A DNA stretch of 64,000 nucleotides from Streptomyces sp. SN-593 (GCF_016756395.1 NZ_AP018365.1:7444001-7508000); one strand, 5' to 3'. Positions 8,194 through 16,703 are shown, counted from the stretch's first letter. A program made the numbers and translations. The notes: generated by a model not told the origin, from the letters alone.

Positions 8194-9552
8194 TCAGGCG
8201 CGCAGCTGTCGGCACAGCACACGCACGTCGTCCAGGCCGGCCAGTCCGGCGACGGCACGCGCCACCAAGGCGGCGCGCTCGGGGCCGAGTACCGGTTCGG
8301 CCAGTCCCGTGAACTTCGCCGCCAGGGCGTCGTCCTGTTCTGCGGGGTCATCGGTCCAGGCCGGCGCACGCATGTCCCCCGCGGATCGCAGCTCGCGTCC
8401 GTCGCGCAGCGCGACGCGCACCTCGGCGACGGGGCCGGACAGCGACGGGTCGGGGACGACGGCCGTCCGCTCGCGCAGCACCAGGACGGCCGGATCGGCC
8501 GTCGCGGCGTCGGTGAACAGGTCGGGGGTGGCGCGCCGGTGGACCAGTGCGAGCGCGGCCGTGCCGGTCAGGCTGAACTTGGCCTCCAGTCCGGTGCGCG
8601 GTTCGGGGATGCCGCACACGTCCAGATGTCCCGGTGGCACCGCGATCCCGATGTGCGCCACCTCGCCAGGGTCGAATCCGTCCTGGGCGCGGAGCGCGAT
8701 CAGGGCGTTGACGGAGGCGTGGGTGAGGAAGCAGGAGGCGTGGGTCTTGAACCGCACCTCCTCCAGGTGCCAGGGATCACCGAAACTCGGCGACAGCGCC
8801 CGGGCGTCGAAGGCGTCGGACTCGGCCGCGGCGAAGCCCTGCGCGTGCCCGAGGATGTCGTCGGCACTGGTGAAGCCCCGCACGGCCAACTCGCCGGCGA
8901 CGACTCCGTTCGCCGCCGCGCGGCCCGCGTGCAAGGGCTTGCTCATGGTGCCGAAGACCGCTTTCAGCCCGGCGGCCTGGGTTCCGGCGATCGCCAGCGC
9001 CGTGGTGGTGCGCGGAGTGTCGAGGCCCAGCAGGTGGGCGACCGCGGCGGCCGCGCCGAAGGAGCCGAAGGTGGCGGTGGAGTGGAAGCCGCGGGCGTAG
9101 TGCGCGGGGCCGACCGCCGCGGCGATCCGCGCCTGGGTCTCCACCCCGGCCACGAACGCCGTCAGCAGCGCGCGCCCGGAAGCGCCGGTCCGCTCGGCCA
9201 CAGCGAGCGCGGCCGGAGCCACGGCGACCGAGGGATGGCCCACGGTGCCGATCACATCGTCGAAGTCGAGTGCGTGGCCGGCCGTGCCGTTGACCAGTGC
9301 GGCGGACGACGCAGCGGCCGTGCCGGGCATCCCCACCAGGGTGCAGGGGCCGCCCGCGGCCTCCGCGCCTGTGAAGTCCGCCAGGATGCGCGCCGCCGGC
9401 TCGCGGGCTCCGGCGAGCATGGTGCCCAGCACGTCGAGCAGGCACTGCCGCGCGAGGGTGACCACCTGCGGCGGAAGGTCCTCGAAGCGCAGTCGACTCG
9501 ATGCGGCGGCCAGCACCGCCGTCGACGAGTGCGCGGATGGGGTCCGGAGCAA
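8194..9552 (-). CDS. MmgE/PrpD family protein
   Basis: About 452 aa with the family's N-terminal all-helical domain (QCLLDVLGTMLAGAREPAAR, VNGTAGHALDFDDVIGTVGH, HSTATFGSFGAAAAVAHLLG) and C-terminal lid (RFKTHASCFLTHASVNALI). Members include 2-methylcitrate dehydratase, cis-aconitate decarboxylase (itaconate-forming) and iminodisuccinate epimerase; the sequence alone does not choose. First gene of the leftward CoA operon, divergent from the IclR regulator. A perfect AGGAGG (complement at 9561-9566) sits 8 bp before TTG 9552, whereas the GTG at 9561 would overlap that site, so TTG is preferred. Confidence 0.82.
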   Translation of the reverse strand: MLRTPSAHSSTAVLAAASSRLRFEDLPPQVVTLARQCLLDVLGTMLAGAREPAARILADFTGAEAAGGPCTLVGMPGTAAASSAALVNGTAGHALDFDDVIGTVGHPSVAVAPAALAVAERTGASGRALLTAFVAGVETQARIAAAVGPAHYARGFHSTATFGSFGAAAAVAHLLGLDTPRTTTALAIAGTQAAGLKAVFGTMSKPLHAGRAAANGVVAGELAVRGFTSADDILGHAQGFAAAESDAFDARALSPSFGDPWHLEEVRFKTHASCFLTHASVNALIALRAQDGFDPGEVAHIGIAVPPGHLDVCGIPEPRTGLEAKFSLTGTAALALVHRRATPDLFTDAATADPAVLVLRERTAVVPDPSLSGPVAEVRVALRDGRELRSAGDMRAPAWTDDPAEQDDALAAKFTGLAEPVLGPERAALVARAVAGLAGLDDVRVLCRQLRA

Positions 9553-9587
9553 CGCCTTCACCTCCTCGTTGAAGCGAAGGGGAATTC

Positions 9588-9610
9588 ATGCCACGATGTG
9601 GCATGCCATC
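9588..9610. promoter_or_regulatory. Candidate IclR operator in the prpD-like promoter
   Basis: ATGCCAC-GAT-GTGGCAT is a perfect 7-bp-arm inverted repeat (9588-9604), and overlapping it is TGGCATGCCATC (9599-9610). The same 12-mer with one change (TGGCATGCCGTC) lies at 10545-10556 in front of the acyl-CoA dehydrogenase, supporting a common regulator, probably the IclR protein encoded between them. Confidence 0.5.
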
Positions 9611-9650
9611 CCGAAATTGGATTCCCAGCATGGCTCCGGGTCGACCCCGG

Positions 9651-9710
9651 CGTCAATGAGCGATACGTCAATGAGCGATACGTCAATGAGCGATACGGCA
9701 ATGAGCGACG
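9651..9710. repeat. 15-bp tandem repeat, four copies, before the IclR gene
   Basis: Unit CGTCAATGAGCGATA: three perfect copies (9651-9695) and one diverged copy (9696-9710), ending 34 bp before the IclR start codon. The even spacing at 1.4 helical turns and the promoter position suggest either a regulatory array or a slipped-strand duplication. Each copy contains an ATG, but no long frame follows. Confidence 0.85.
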
Positions 9711-9744
9711 CGTCGGCAGCGACCGTCGATGAAGGAGAACCGCT

Positions 9745-10488
9745 ATGCAGAGCGTGCTTCGCAGCCTCCGGGTGCTGGAGACCGTCTCCGAGCACCAGCC
9801 CATCGGTGTGGGCGCGCTCTCGCGCCTGGTCGGCCTGCCCACCTCCACCGTGCAGCGCATCCTGGTGACGCTGGCCGAGGCCGGATGGCTGCGCCCCACC
9901 GAGGAGGAGCAGACCCGGTGGAACCTGACGGCCAAGGCACTGATCGTCGGCAGGCGGGCGGTGGGCGAGGTCGGCGTCCGGGAGGCGGCGGCCGAGCCCA
10001 TGGCCGCGCTGCGCGACGCCACGCAGGAGACCATCCACCTCTCGGTGCTCGACGGCCTGGAGCGGATCGTGCTGATCGACCGGGTGGACTGCGACCAGCC
10101 CGTACGCACCTACAACCGCCTGGGCAGTTCGGGGCCGCTGCACGTCACGGCGATCGGCCGCAGCATGCTGGCCGCCATGGGCGACGCGGACGTGGAGCGC
10201 GTCATCGCCCACGGACTGGAGCGGGTCACCGAGAACACCATCACCGACCCAGCCCGGCTCCGGGAGAACATCCGCGAGACCCGCGAGCTCGGCTACGCCG
10301 TCAACATCGGCGAGAACCGGGCCAACGTGTGCGCCGTCGGTGCGCCGGTGCTCGGCCCCGGCCGCAGGCCCGTCGCAGGCATCGCGATCTCGATGCCGGA
10401 CATCCGCTTCGACCACCGCAAAGTGCCGCACTGGGGGGACCTGGCGGTCCGGACGGCGGCCGAGATCAGCGCGAACCTCACCGGCTAG
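9745..10488 (+). CDS. IclR family transcriptional regulator
   Basis: 247 aa: N-terminal winged HTH (SVLRSLRVLETVSEHQPIGV, SRLVGLPTSTVQRILVTLAE) and C-terminal IclR effector domain (about 75-245; TIHLSVLDGLERIVLIDRV, LHVTAIGRSMLA, GYAVNIGENRANVCAVGAPV). Ribosome site GAAGGAG. Flanked by the leftward PrpD/MaoC/CoA-transferase/lyase operon and the rightward acyl-CoA dehydrogenase, so it probably controls both in response to a carboxylic acid (inference from position and shared motifs). Confidence 0.9.
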   Translation: MQSVLRSLRVLETVSEHQPIGVGALSRLVGLPTSTVQRILVTLAEAGWLRPTEEEQTRWNLTAKALIVGRRAVGEVGVREAAAEPMAALRDATQETIHLSVLDGLERIVLIDRVDCDQPVRTYNRLGSSGPLHVTAIGRSMLAAMGDADVERVIAHGLERVTENTITDPARLRENIRETRELGYAVNIGENRANVCAVGAPVLGPGRRPVAGIAISMPDIRFDHRKVPHWGDLAVRTAAEISANLTG

Positions 10489-10538
10489 CGCAGGTTGACG
10501 CGGGACCCGGGCCGGGCGCATAGTCCCGAAGGGTAGAA

Positions 10539-10556
10539 ACGGCATGGCATGCCGTC
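10539..10556. promoter_or_regulatory. Candidate IclR operator before acyl-CoA dehydrogenase
   Basis: ACGGCAT-GGC-ATGCCGT is a perfect 7-bp-arm inverted repeat (10539-10555), overlapping TGGCATGCCGTC (10545-10556). It matches the motif before the prpD-like gene at 11 of 12 positions and lies 25 bp before the dehydrogenase start. Confidence 0.5.
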
Positions 10557-10580
10557 ATGCGGGATACGAAGGAGTGGCCC

Positions 10581-11822
10581 ATGAGTTCTCCCACCGTCAT
10601 CGCTCCGCCGGTCCCGGTTCTGGCTCCCCCGTACGACACCGGTGCGCGGCTGGCCGTCCAGGCCGAGGCGCGCCGCTTCTCGGACGAGGAGGTACGCCCG
10701 GTCGCCGACGAACTCGACAAGCACAAGGGCGAGATGCCGCGCTCGCTGATCGAGAGGCTGAGCAAGCAGGGCTACTTCGGGATCCTCGTCCCCACCGAGT
10801 ACGGAGGCATGGGGCTGGGGGTGTTCGAGTACTGCCTGATCGCCGAAGAGCTGGCCCGCGGCTGGATGAGCGTCGCCAGCATCATCGCCCGGGCGCAGGG
10901 CATGGGCACCGGCTTCGACGACGAGGCCAAGCGCCGCCGGCTGCTGGAGAAGAGCGCGCGCGGGCAGTGGATCGGCGCCGTCGCCCTGTCCGAGCCCGGC
11001 GCCGGCTCCGACCTCGCCGGTGTCAGCACGCGCGCGGTGCGCGACGGAGACCACTTCGTCGTCACCGGGACAAAGCGTTGGTGCGGCAATGCCAAGGCCG
11101 CGGACTTTATCCAGCTCCTGTGCCGGGTTCGGGATCCCGAACCCGGAGAGCGGCGGTCAGCGGGCATGGGCACCCTCGTTGTCGAGAAGGAGCCCGGTGC
11201 CTTTCCCGAGGGGCTGACCGGGAACCCCATCGACAAGATCGGCTACCACGGCTTCCTCACGTGGAACCTCGAGTTCGACGGGCTGCGCGTGCCGGCCGCC
11301 AACCTGGTCACCGATCTGGGCCGTCCCGGCGCCGGCGGCAAGGGCAAGGAGACCAACGCCTTCCGGGCCATCGAACAGGACCTCAATGTGGCGCGCGTGC
11401 ACACCGCCGCGCGGGCGGTCGGCCTCGCCCGGGCCGCGGTCGAGGAGTGCCTGCTGTACCTGCAGGAACGCCACCAGTTCGATCACCCCATCGGAGATTT
11501 TCAGGCCCTGCGTTTCATGGTCGCCGAGATGGCCGCGCGGGTGGACCAGGCGCGCGCCTTCTACCAGCAGGTCGCCCACCTGATCGACCTCGGCCGTCCC
11601 TGCGAGCGGGAGGCCGCGATGGCCAAACTCCTCGCCACCGAGATGGCTGTCGAGGTCACCGGCCAGGCCATGCAGCTGCACGGCGGCAACGGCTACACCA
11701 CCGAACGCCGAGTCGAGCGCTATTGGCGTGACGCCCGCCTGACCACCGTCTTCGAAGGAACCAGCCAAATCCAGCAGAAGATCATCTCGGACCGCCTGCT
11801 GCCCCGCAGCCCCTTGTGCTGA
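10581..11822 (+). CDS. Acyl-CoA dehydrogenase
   Basis: 413 aa FAD enzyme with the three ACAD domains: N-terminal helices (SKQGYFGILVPTEYGGMGL), beta-domain (GAVALSEPGAGSDLAG, GTKRWCGNAKAADF) and C-terminal helices (RHQFDHPIGDFQALRFMVAE, QLHGGNGYTTERRVERYWRD). The catalytic-base glutamate is in VFEGTSQIQ. Start ATG 10581 has AAGGAG about 8 bp upstream; an earlier ATG at 10557 would overlap the operator. Next to a C5-dicarboxylate gene set, a methylsuccinyl-CoA or related short/branched dehydrogenase making mesaconyl-CoA is plausible but unproven. Confidence 0.88.
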   Translation: MSSPTVIAPPVPVLAPPYDTGARLAVQAEARRFSDEEVRPVADELDKHKGEMPRSLIERLSKQGYFGILVPTEYGGMGLGVFEYCLIAEELARGWMSVASIIARAQGMGTGFDDEAKRRRLLEKSARGQWIGAVALSEPGAGSDLAGVSTRAVRDGDHFVVTGTKRWCGNAKAADFIQLLCRVRDPEPGERRSAGMGTLVVEKEPGAFPEGLTGNPIDKIGYHGFLTWNLEFDGLRVPAANLVTDLGRPGAGGKGKETNAFRAIEQDLNVARVHTAARAVGLARAAVEECLLYLQERHQFDHPIGDFQALRFMVAEMAARVDQARAFYQQVAHLIDLGRPCEREAAMAKLLATEMAVEVTGQAMQLHGGNGYTTERRVERYWRDARLTTVFEGTSQIQQKIISDRLLPRSPLC

Positions 11823-11868
11823 GAGGACGTCCTGCTTGAAGAAGCGATAGTTCATAGCTTGCTCCATT

Positions 11869-12018
11869 TTATGACCGTTTCCCCGTCGCTCGTTTCGCGA
11901 GGTGGGAGATCATCGCGAGGCGGATCACGCTCTCGGAGTACGCCGGTTTGGTCTCGTAGTCGCGGGCGAGGCGACGGTGCATCATGATCCATCCGGTTGG
12001 GTCGGCCGCACTGTTCCG
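11869..12018 (-). mobile_element. IS5-family transposase C-terminal fragment
   Basis: Leftward frame ends with WIMMHRRLARDYETKPAYSE, SVIRLAMISHLAKRATG. This is the tail of IS5-group DDE transposases (the RRLxRDYExxPxxSExxIxxAM..L signature). Only about 45 codons remain, and the catalytic core is absent. It directly abuts a group II intron maturase fragment, so the two were joined by rearrangement. Confidence 0.65.
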
Positions 12019-12019
12019 A

Positions 12020-12200
12020 ATGGATACGGTCATGGCAGATGTCGCAGGCCACGAGTGTTTTGCGGCGCCGATGGAGCATGACGCGCGCCCAGTCGGAAGG
12101 CTGCCATCCGGCATGTGCGAGGTCGGCGAGAGCGCGGACGTGGTGCACTTGCACATGGAGCCTTGCTTCCACAGGCGTCGGATCGTCACAACAGTTACGT
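12020..12200 (-). mobile_element. Group II intron maturase C-terminal HNH fragment
   Basis: Leftward frame reads LHVQVHHVRALADL, DWARVMLHRRRKTLVACDIC and HDRIHSEQ: the zinc-bound HNH endonuclease end of group II intron reverse transcriptase/maturases (VHHIRxL...RRKTLVxCxxCHxxIH). The reverse transcriptase, the X domain and the first zinc cysteine pair are missing. No intact ribozyme domains were recognised nearby. Dead relic. Confidence 0.7.
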
Positions 12201-12278
12201 CCGACCGGGGCACTTCAACAAGATCTTTTTACGAGCCCTAAGCCGCATGGCGGGGACTCTGCCTACCTCAAGTGCCTT

Positions 12279-13088
12279 TCAGAGTCGCCCGCTGAGAAGT
12301 TGGCAGCCCATGGGGAACGCGTAAGAGCCGTCCCGCCGGCGGCAGGGGGCGGCAAGTTCGGCCATGGTTCGGCGTGCCCGGCCGAGTGCGTCCTGGCCAA
12401 GACGGCGGAACGCGTCCTGCATGGGGCCGGGGATGGCGAGGACGAAGGACCACCAGCTCTCGAAGTCGGCGCGTTCGAAGGTCCAGCGGAGGGTGCGCGA
12501 ATCGACCGCGGTAAGACCTGCCTCGCGGAGGATCCCTTCACGTACGCCGGCAGCGGCCAGCTTGTCGAAGACACTGAGGTCGGGTACCTGTTCCGCGGGC
12601 AGCACGGCCTCAAGACAGCGGAGGCCGAGCCGCATGGCGGCGTGCATGTCGAGCGTTCCCCATACTGCGACGGTGAGCCTGCCGCCGGGGACGAGTACGC
12701 GCGCGGCCTCCCGGACAGTGCGTATGGGATCGCCCATCATCAGTGCGCCCATACGGGACATGACTGCGTCGACCGAACCGGTGTCCAGCTCCAGAGCGTC
12801 CATGGACATGACCTCAAAGCGCACACCGTCGTTGCCGAGTTGAGCGGCCCGTGACCGCGCGGCCTCGATCTGGGTCTCGGAGATGTCGATGCCTGTCAGC
12901 CGAAGATCGGGTCGCTGCCGCGCCAGTGTCACTGCCGGCTCCCCCACGCCGCATGCGAGATCGAGCACCCGGCCCGACTCGGGGACAGTTGCGAGCGCGG
13001 CGAGCAGGCCGTCGTTGGCGCCCTGGAGAAGGGGTAGAAACTGGTCGTAGTCGACGTCGAGATGATCGAAATCGGGCTGGTCGGACAT
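12279..13088 (-). CDS. Class I SAM-dependent methyltransferase
   Basis: 269 aa. Motif I VLDLACGVGEPAVTLA (about 41-56), motif II GIDISETQIEAARSRA, motif IV-like DAVMSRMGALMM and post-motif LVPGGRLTVAVWG: a UbiE/MenG-like or small-molecule methyltransferase of the Methyltransf_11/25 class. Starts MSDQPDFDHLDVDYDQFLP. Substrate unknown. It stands alone between mobile-element debris and a broken amidohydrolase gene; nothing in it looks disrupted. Confidence 0.82.
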   Translation of the reverse strand: MSDQPDFDHLDVDYDQFLPLLQGANDGLLAALATVPESGRVLDLACGVGEPAVTLARQRPDLRLTGIDISETQIEAARSRAAQLGNDGVRFEVMSMDALELDTGSVDAVMSRMGALMMGDPIRTVREAARVLVPGGRLTVAVWGTLDMHAAMRLGLRCLEAVLPAEQVPDLSVFDKLAAAGVREGILREAGLTAVDSRTLRWTFERADFESWWSFVLAIPGPMQDAFRRLGQDALGRARRTMAELAAPCRRRDGSYAFPMGCQLLSGRL

Positions 13089-13741
13089 AGTGAGGCACCT
13101 TTTGACTTCGGAACGAGTCTCGGTTGCTTGTCGTCACTGCTGAGACGAGAGAACGTCGGGCACTTCAACGCGTCATGCGTGTCCGTTCGTTCCCTGGGCC
13201 CGGGTACGCCTCGGGACCGTGCGGCGCGAAGTTGGGGGCCGGAGCACCACGGCCTCATCCGCAAGCTGTGAGCTGCACGGACCATAGTGGAGTCCTGGAA
13301 GCCTGGGTCACGACACCTGCCGGACATCGGCTTCGTTCGAGCCGTCGGGGATCTTGGTGAACTCCGGCGCGGGCGGTTCCTGGTCGAACATCAGCCGGAC
13401 GCTGGTCAGGCGCACCGGCGCCTCCGACGGTCCCCACCCCGCGCCAACCCCAGCGCCGGCGCTCGCGGTCAGCCGGGCGGGCGTCCCGCCGGCGCGCCCG
13501 CCGGGAGCGTTGCGATGGCGATGGCGAGCAGACAACAGCGCAACAGGGACGATCCACCGCGAGCACCCGCCGTGCCCGAGGTCAGCCCGACCAGCGCGAG
13601 CCCCGCGCACACCGCCGCCACCACCCACCGTTCCGCCGCCGCGAGCCTTACCGGCGGTGCGGCGTCGACACCCCCGTGATTCCATTCGGCGCGGCGAGCC
13701 GCTTCCGCGCCTGGCCGGACACCGAAGAAGCGCCCAGTCCG
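13089..13741. other. Stretch without an intact gene
   Basis: No intact gene. On the minus strand about 13,510-13,680 encodes a hydrophobic stretch (RWVVAAVCAGLALVGLTSG) that could be a membrane-protein remnant, but it is short and stops soon after. Long open frames elsewhere here are GC-rich readthrough without domains. Confidence 0.45.
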
Positions 13742-14270
13742 TCACCGTGCGGACGTCGCCGGTGAGAGTCGCAGGAGACGTTCGGCGTTGCGGTGGGCGA
13801 TGTCGTGCTGGGCGTCCTCGGAGAGGCCGGAGCCCGTCAGAAACGCGCGAGCTCCGTCGTTGCCGACGAAGGGGTAGTGGACGGAGTACATCATGCGGTC
13901 GGTGCCCAGCACGTGCCCGGTCGGCGGCGGTGGTCGGCAGCGAGGCGAACGCGGCGAACCGCTCGGGGTGGCGCCAGCAGGCCGCCGCGAGGCGGTCGTT
14001 GACGTCGCGTACCTGTTCCGGCGCCACGTCGGCGGGCAGGAACTGGGTGGTGAGGTTGGACAGCACCTGCATGCCGATGCCGTGCGCGTCCATGGCGGCG
14101 AGGCGTCCCTCGTCGAGGTCCTCCAGCACCTCGGCCGACGGGCTGTAAGGCAGGCCGCTCGCCGGGTCGTAGCTCGCGCCGAAGCCGGGGCTCACCCCGG
14201 CCGACCGGGCGGCGGACGCTCTCGCCACACCGGCGTGCAGTGTGTGCTCCTTGATGGTGATCAGTTTCAT
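13742..14270 (-). pseudogene. Amidohydrolase (ACMSD/dihydroxybenzoate decarboxylase type), internal deletion
   Basis: N-terminal part (MKLITIKEHTLHAG..., SPSAEVLEDLDEGRLAAMDA, IGMQVLSNLTTQFLP, VRDVNDRLAAACWRHPERFA) is a metal-dependent amidohydrolase start. After residue ~115 the frame is lost, and the true C-terminus (LGTDRMMYSVHYPFVGNDGA, DAQHDIAHRNAERLLRL) continues in another frame to the stop at 13742. Normal length is about 300-340 aa, so about half is deleted between the two pieces. Former activity: decarboxylation or hydrolysis of an aromatic or amino-muconate-like acid. Confidence 0.75.
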
Positions 14271-14599
14271 GGTGCGTCTCCGTGTCTCCCGTTCGGTGTT
14301 CCTCGGTGTGCTGGGGCCCGTCGCGATGCGGCTGCCGGGGACGCGGTGCCGTCCGGTCGAACCGCCCGGTGCGAAGCCTTCACGCGCAGCCGGACGCGGG
14401 GCCGCGTACGCCTGGGGCGCCGAACGGCTGCCCAGCGCGGGGCCTCACTGTCCACGAGACGGTGAACGTGCCGAAGGGGTTGAGGTCATGCCCGCCGTCG
14501 TCGCTCTTCTCCGGTGGGTCGGGGAGCCGTTCGCGGACGTCGTGGCCGGGCGAGGCGCCGAGGGGCGCCGGGAGGCGGTGAACCTTGGCGCGGGCCCGT
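14271..14599. other. Gene-free stretch
   Basis: No recognisable gene or structured element on either strand between the amidohydrolase remnant and the broken alpha/beta hydrolase. Confidence 0.45.
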
Positions 14600-15607
14600 T
14601 CACGTACGGCCGGGTTCAGCATCGAGGGTGGCGGCCCAGTCGCGTAGGAGGGCGGCGTAGGTCTCCGGGTCGGCCCGGCTCAGGTTGTGGGGGCGTCGGG
14701 GAGTGATTCGTAGGTGATGTGCTGCCCGGCTCCGGTGACGAGCTCGCGCACATGCCGTGCCTGCAGGTCGGTGAGGGCTCCCTGCAGCCGGCCCGTCGTC
14801 TCGTCGACGTGCCGGAAGCGGTGGGTGAACAGCACCGGGACCTTCACTGCGGAGAGCATGCGCGCGTGGTCGCAGGACGCGGTCGCCGAGCCGGTCCAGA
14901 AGGCCCGGGCCCACTCCGGGTCGTACTCCTTGAAGGTCGGCGGCGGTTCTTCGCCGCTGACGTACGACTGGCCTCCGTCGCCGCCGGTGCCGGGTCGCCA
15001 TTCTCGCCAGGCCGTGCAGGACCACCAGTGGCAGGTCCCGGGCGAAGGCCCGCCGCAGTCCCTCCCAGTCGCCGACTTGCCACTGGTCACCCAGATAGGC
15101 GTTGACGAGTTGGAACATCGCGCCGTGAGTCTGGCTCATGCCAGGGCCTTAGGGAGGACGGATCTCGGCGGAGAACAGCGGCGGGCCCTCGTAGCAGGCC
15201 CCGTGGATCAGGCCGGGCGGCGCGTAGGCGGACAGCCATGCCGCGATGAGCCCGCCGGAGGAGTTGCCGGCCACGACGACCGGTCGCCTGATCCTGCCGG
15301 AGATGAACCGCACCAGGTCGTTGCCCATGTTGTCGACCGTGTAGCGTCCGGGGGGCCGGGTTGAGCGTCCCTGGCCGCGCAGATCCACGGCGAAGACCTC
15401 GAAGTCGTCTGCCAGGAGCCGCATGGCCCGCTCGTAGCCCCATCAGGAGGTCGCCTGCGGTGGTATGAGCAGCAGAACCGGCTTGCTGCCCGACCCGGCG
15501 ACGGCGTGGTTCAGTGCCACCTCGCCGGTGTCGAACACTGCCTCGGGGTAGTCGTGCGGGACGTAGGTGATGTCGGGGTGCTCGGGCCCGTAGGGTCCGT
15601 GGTTCAT
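14600..15607 (-). pseudogene. Alpha/beta hydrolase gene with a stop and several frameshifts
   Basis: All parts of a roughly 330-aa hydrolase are present in order but in different frames. First part: MNHGPYGPEHPDITYVPHDY, VLLLIPPQATS, a TGA, then WGYERAMRLLADDFEVFAVD and LRGQGRSTRP. The nucleophile region VVVAGNSSGG and YEGPPLFSAE are followed by a shift. Then MSQTHGAMFQLVNAYLGDQW and RRAFARDLPLVVLHGLA, another shift, SGEEPPPTFKEYDPEWARAF and VPVLFTHRFRHVDETTG, another shift, and finally ETYAALLRDWAATLD. At least three frameshifts plus one stop make it a pseudogene unless the assembly is faulty here. Confidence 0.8.
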
Positions 15608-15634
15608 GAGTCCGCTTTCCGTGGTCGTGTGTCG

Positions 15635-16567
15635 TCAGGCGAGCCGGGAGGGGGCGGCGCGGTCACGGTCGGCCTTCGCGGGCCGCAGCGCGCGCAGGGC
15701 GCCGGCGGCCTCACCCAGCGCCGGCACCTGTGCGGCTTCGGCGGCCAGCAGGTCGATCAGGCCGCGGCACTCCTCGGCGGAATTCCCGACCGTTTCGCGG
15801 AACCTGCTGCGCGACACCCCCCACAGGATGAGTGTCAGCATCAGCCCGGGGGCGCGGCTGATCTGCTTCTTCGCGCCCGGGTAGGGGGTTTCTCCAAGGC
15901 CGCGGAGGATCGAGTACCCGGCGCGCAGTGCCCGCGCCCCGGTCCTCGCCTCGGCCCAGCCCGCCCCGCGTTTGTGCCGCATGCCGGCGACCGAGACGCC
16001 CTCCATGGCGATGGTGAGTGGTACCTGGGAGCGCAGCCAGCGCCCCATGTCCGGCTCCAGCGCGGACGGCATGCCCGCGGCCCGGAACAGGTTCACCCAC
16101 CGCTGGTCTCCCTGCATGGCCTTCGTCTTGGGGATCGTCAGTCCGAGCCTCCCGTCGCCGTCGAGCGTGGCCAGGACGGCGGCCATGCCGAACGTGGCAC
16201 GGTCCGCGCCCACGGCGGAACGTAGTCGCTCGGCCTCGGGGGTGACGAACATGAAGTGCACACACCGGGCCGGGCTGCGCTGCAGGGCCGGCAGGAGCGT
16301 GCCTGCCTGGTGGGCGAGCACGGTGACGATGACCAGGTCGAACTGGGCCTGCTCATCGAGGTGTTCAGCGATCTTGACGACAGCGCGATCGCCGTTTGTC
16401 AGAACGATCCCGCCGTCGCGTCGCAGTTGGGCCAGGCGGCGCGAACCGGGGCGGGCCACAACGGTCACCGCGTGGCTGGCGCGCCGCAGTTGGAAGGCGA
16501 CGGCGCTGCCGATACGGCCGGCACCGATGACGGCGACGGCGAGGGAGGGCGTGGGCGTGCTGGTCAT
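15635..16567 (-). CDS. Ketopantoate reductase family (ApbA/PanE-like) NAD(P) oxidoreductase
   Basis: 310 aa. N-terminal Rossmann motif VAVIGAGRIGSAVAFQL (about 10-26), VVARPGSRRLAQLRRDGGIV and a helical C-terminal domain (MEGVSVAGMRHKRG...). It would reduce a 2-oxo acid with NADPH, but the sequence is a divergent paralogue rather than the housekeeping pantothenate enzyme. Start at MTSTPTPS. Divergent from a TetR regulator at 16724, with two repeated sites between them. Confidence 0.75.
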   Translation of the reverse strand: MTSTPTPSLAVAVIGAGRIGSAVAFQLRRASHAVTVVARPGSRRLAQLRRDGGIVLTNGDRAVVKIAEHLDEQAQFDLVIVTVLAHQAGTLLPALQRSPARCVHFMFVTPEAERLRSAVGADRATFGMAAVLATLDGDGRLGLTIPKTKAMQGDQRWVNLFRAAGMPSALEPDMGRWLRSQVPLTIAMEGVSVAGMRHKRGAGWAEARTGARALRAGYSILRGLGETPYPGAKKQISRAPGLMLTLILWGVSRSRFRETVGNSAEECRGLIDLLAAEAAQVPALGEAAGALRALRPAKADRDRAAPSRLA

Positions 16568-16654
16568 GGCTGGGTGACTCCTCGAGGAACGAAGGGTGCG
16601 CAGCGGCCGAGGCCGGGACGGGCGGTGTGGTCCGCGGTGCGGGGACCCACATAT

Positions 16655-16703
16655 TTTCACCCGGTGCAAATCACGATAGGCGTAACTTTCACCGAGTGCA
16701 AGT
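16655..16703. promoter_or_regulatory. Duplicated operator between PanE-like gene and TetR gene
   Basis: Two copies of an imperfect palindrome, TTTCACCCGGTGCAAAT (16655-16671) and TTTCACCGAGTGCAAGT (16687-16703), identical at 14 of 17 positions and spaced 32 bp (about three helical turns). They lie in the divergent promoter, the second 20 bp before the TetR start. Likely binding sites of the adjacent TetR protein. Confidence 0.6.

Noticed and set aside
9651..9710. Tandem repeat considered as a CRISPR array
   Set aside because: Copies are contiguous 15-mers without spacers, and no cas genes are present.
11997..12854. Rightward frame over the maturase fragment and methyltransferase
   Set aside because: Antisense to the methyltransferase gene; no domain.
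13308..13741. Continuation of the amidohydrolase frame to 13308
   Set aside because: After the frameshift it is readthrough; the true C-terminus is in another frame and stops at 13742.
14242..14706. Rightward frame between two pseudogenes
   Set aside because: No family features, overlaps recognised remnants on the other strand.
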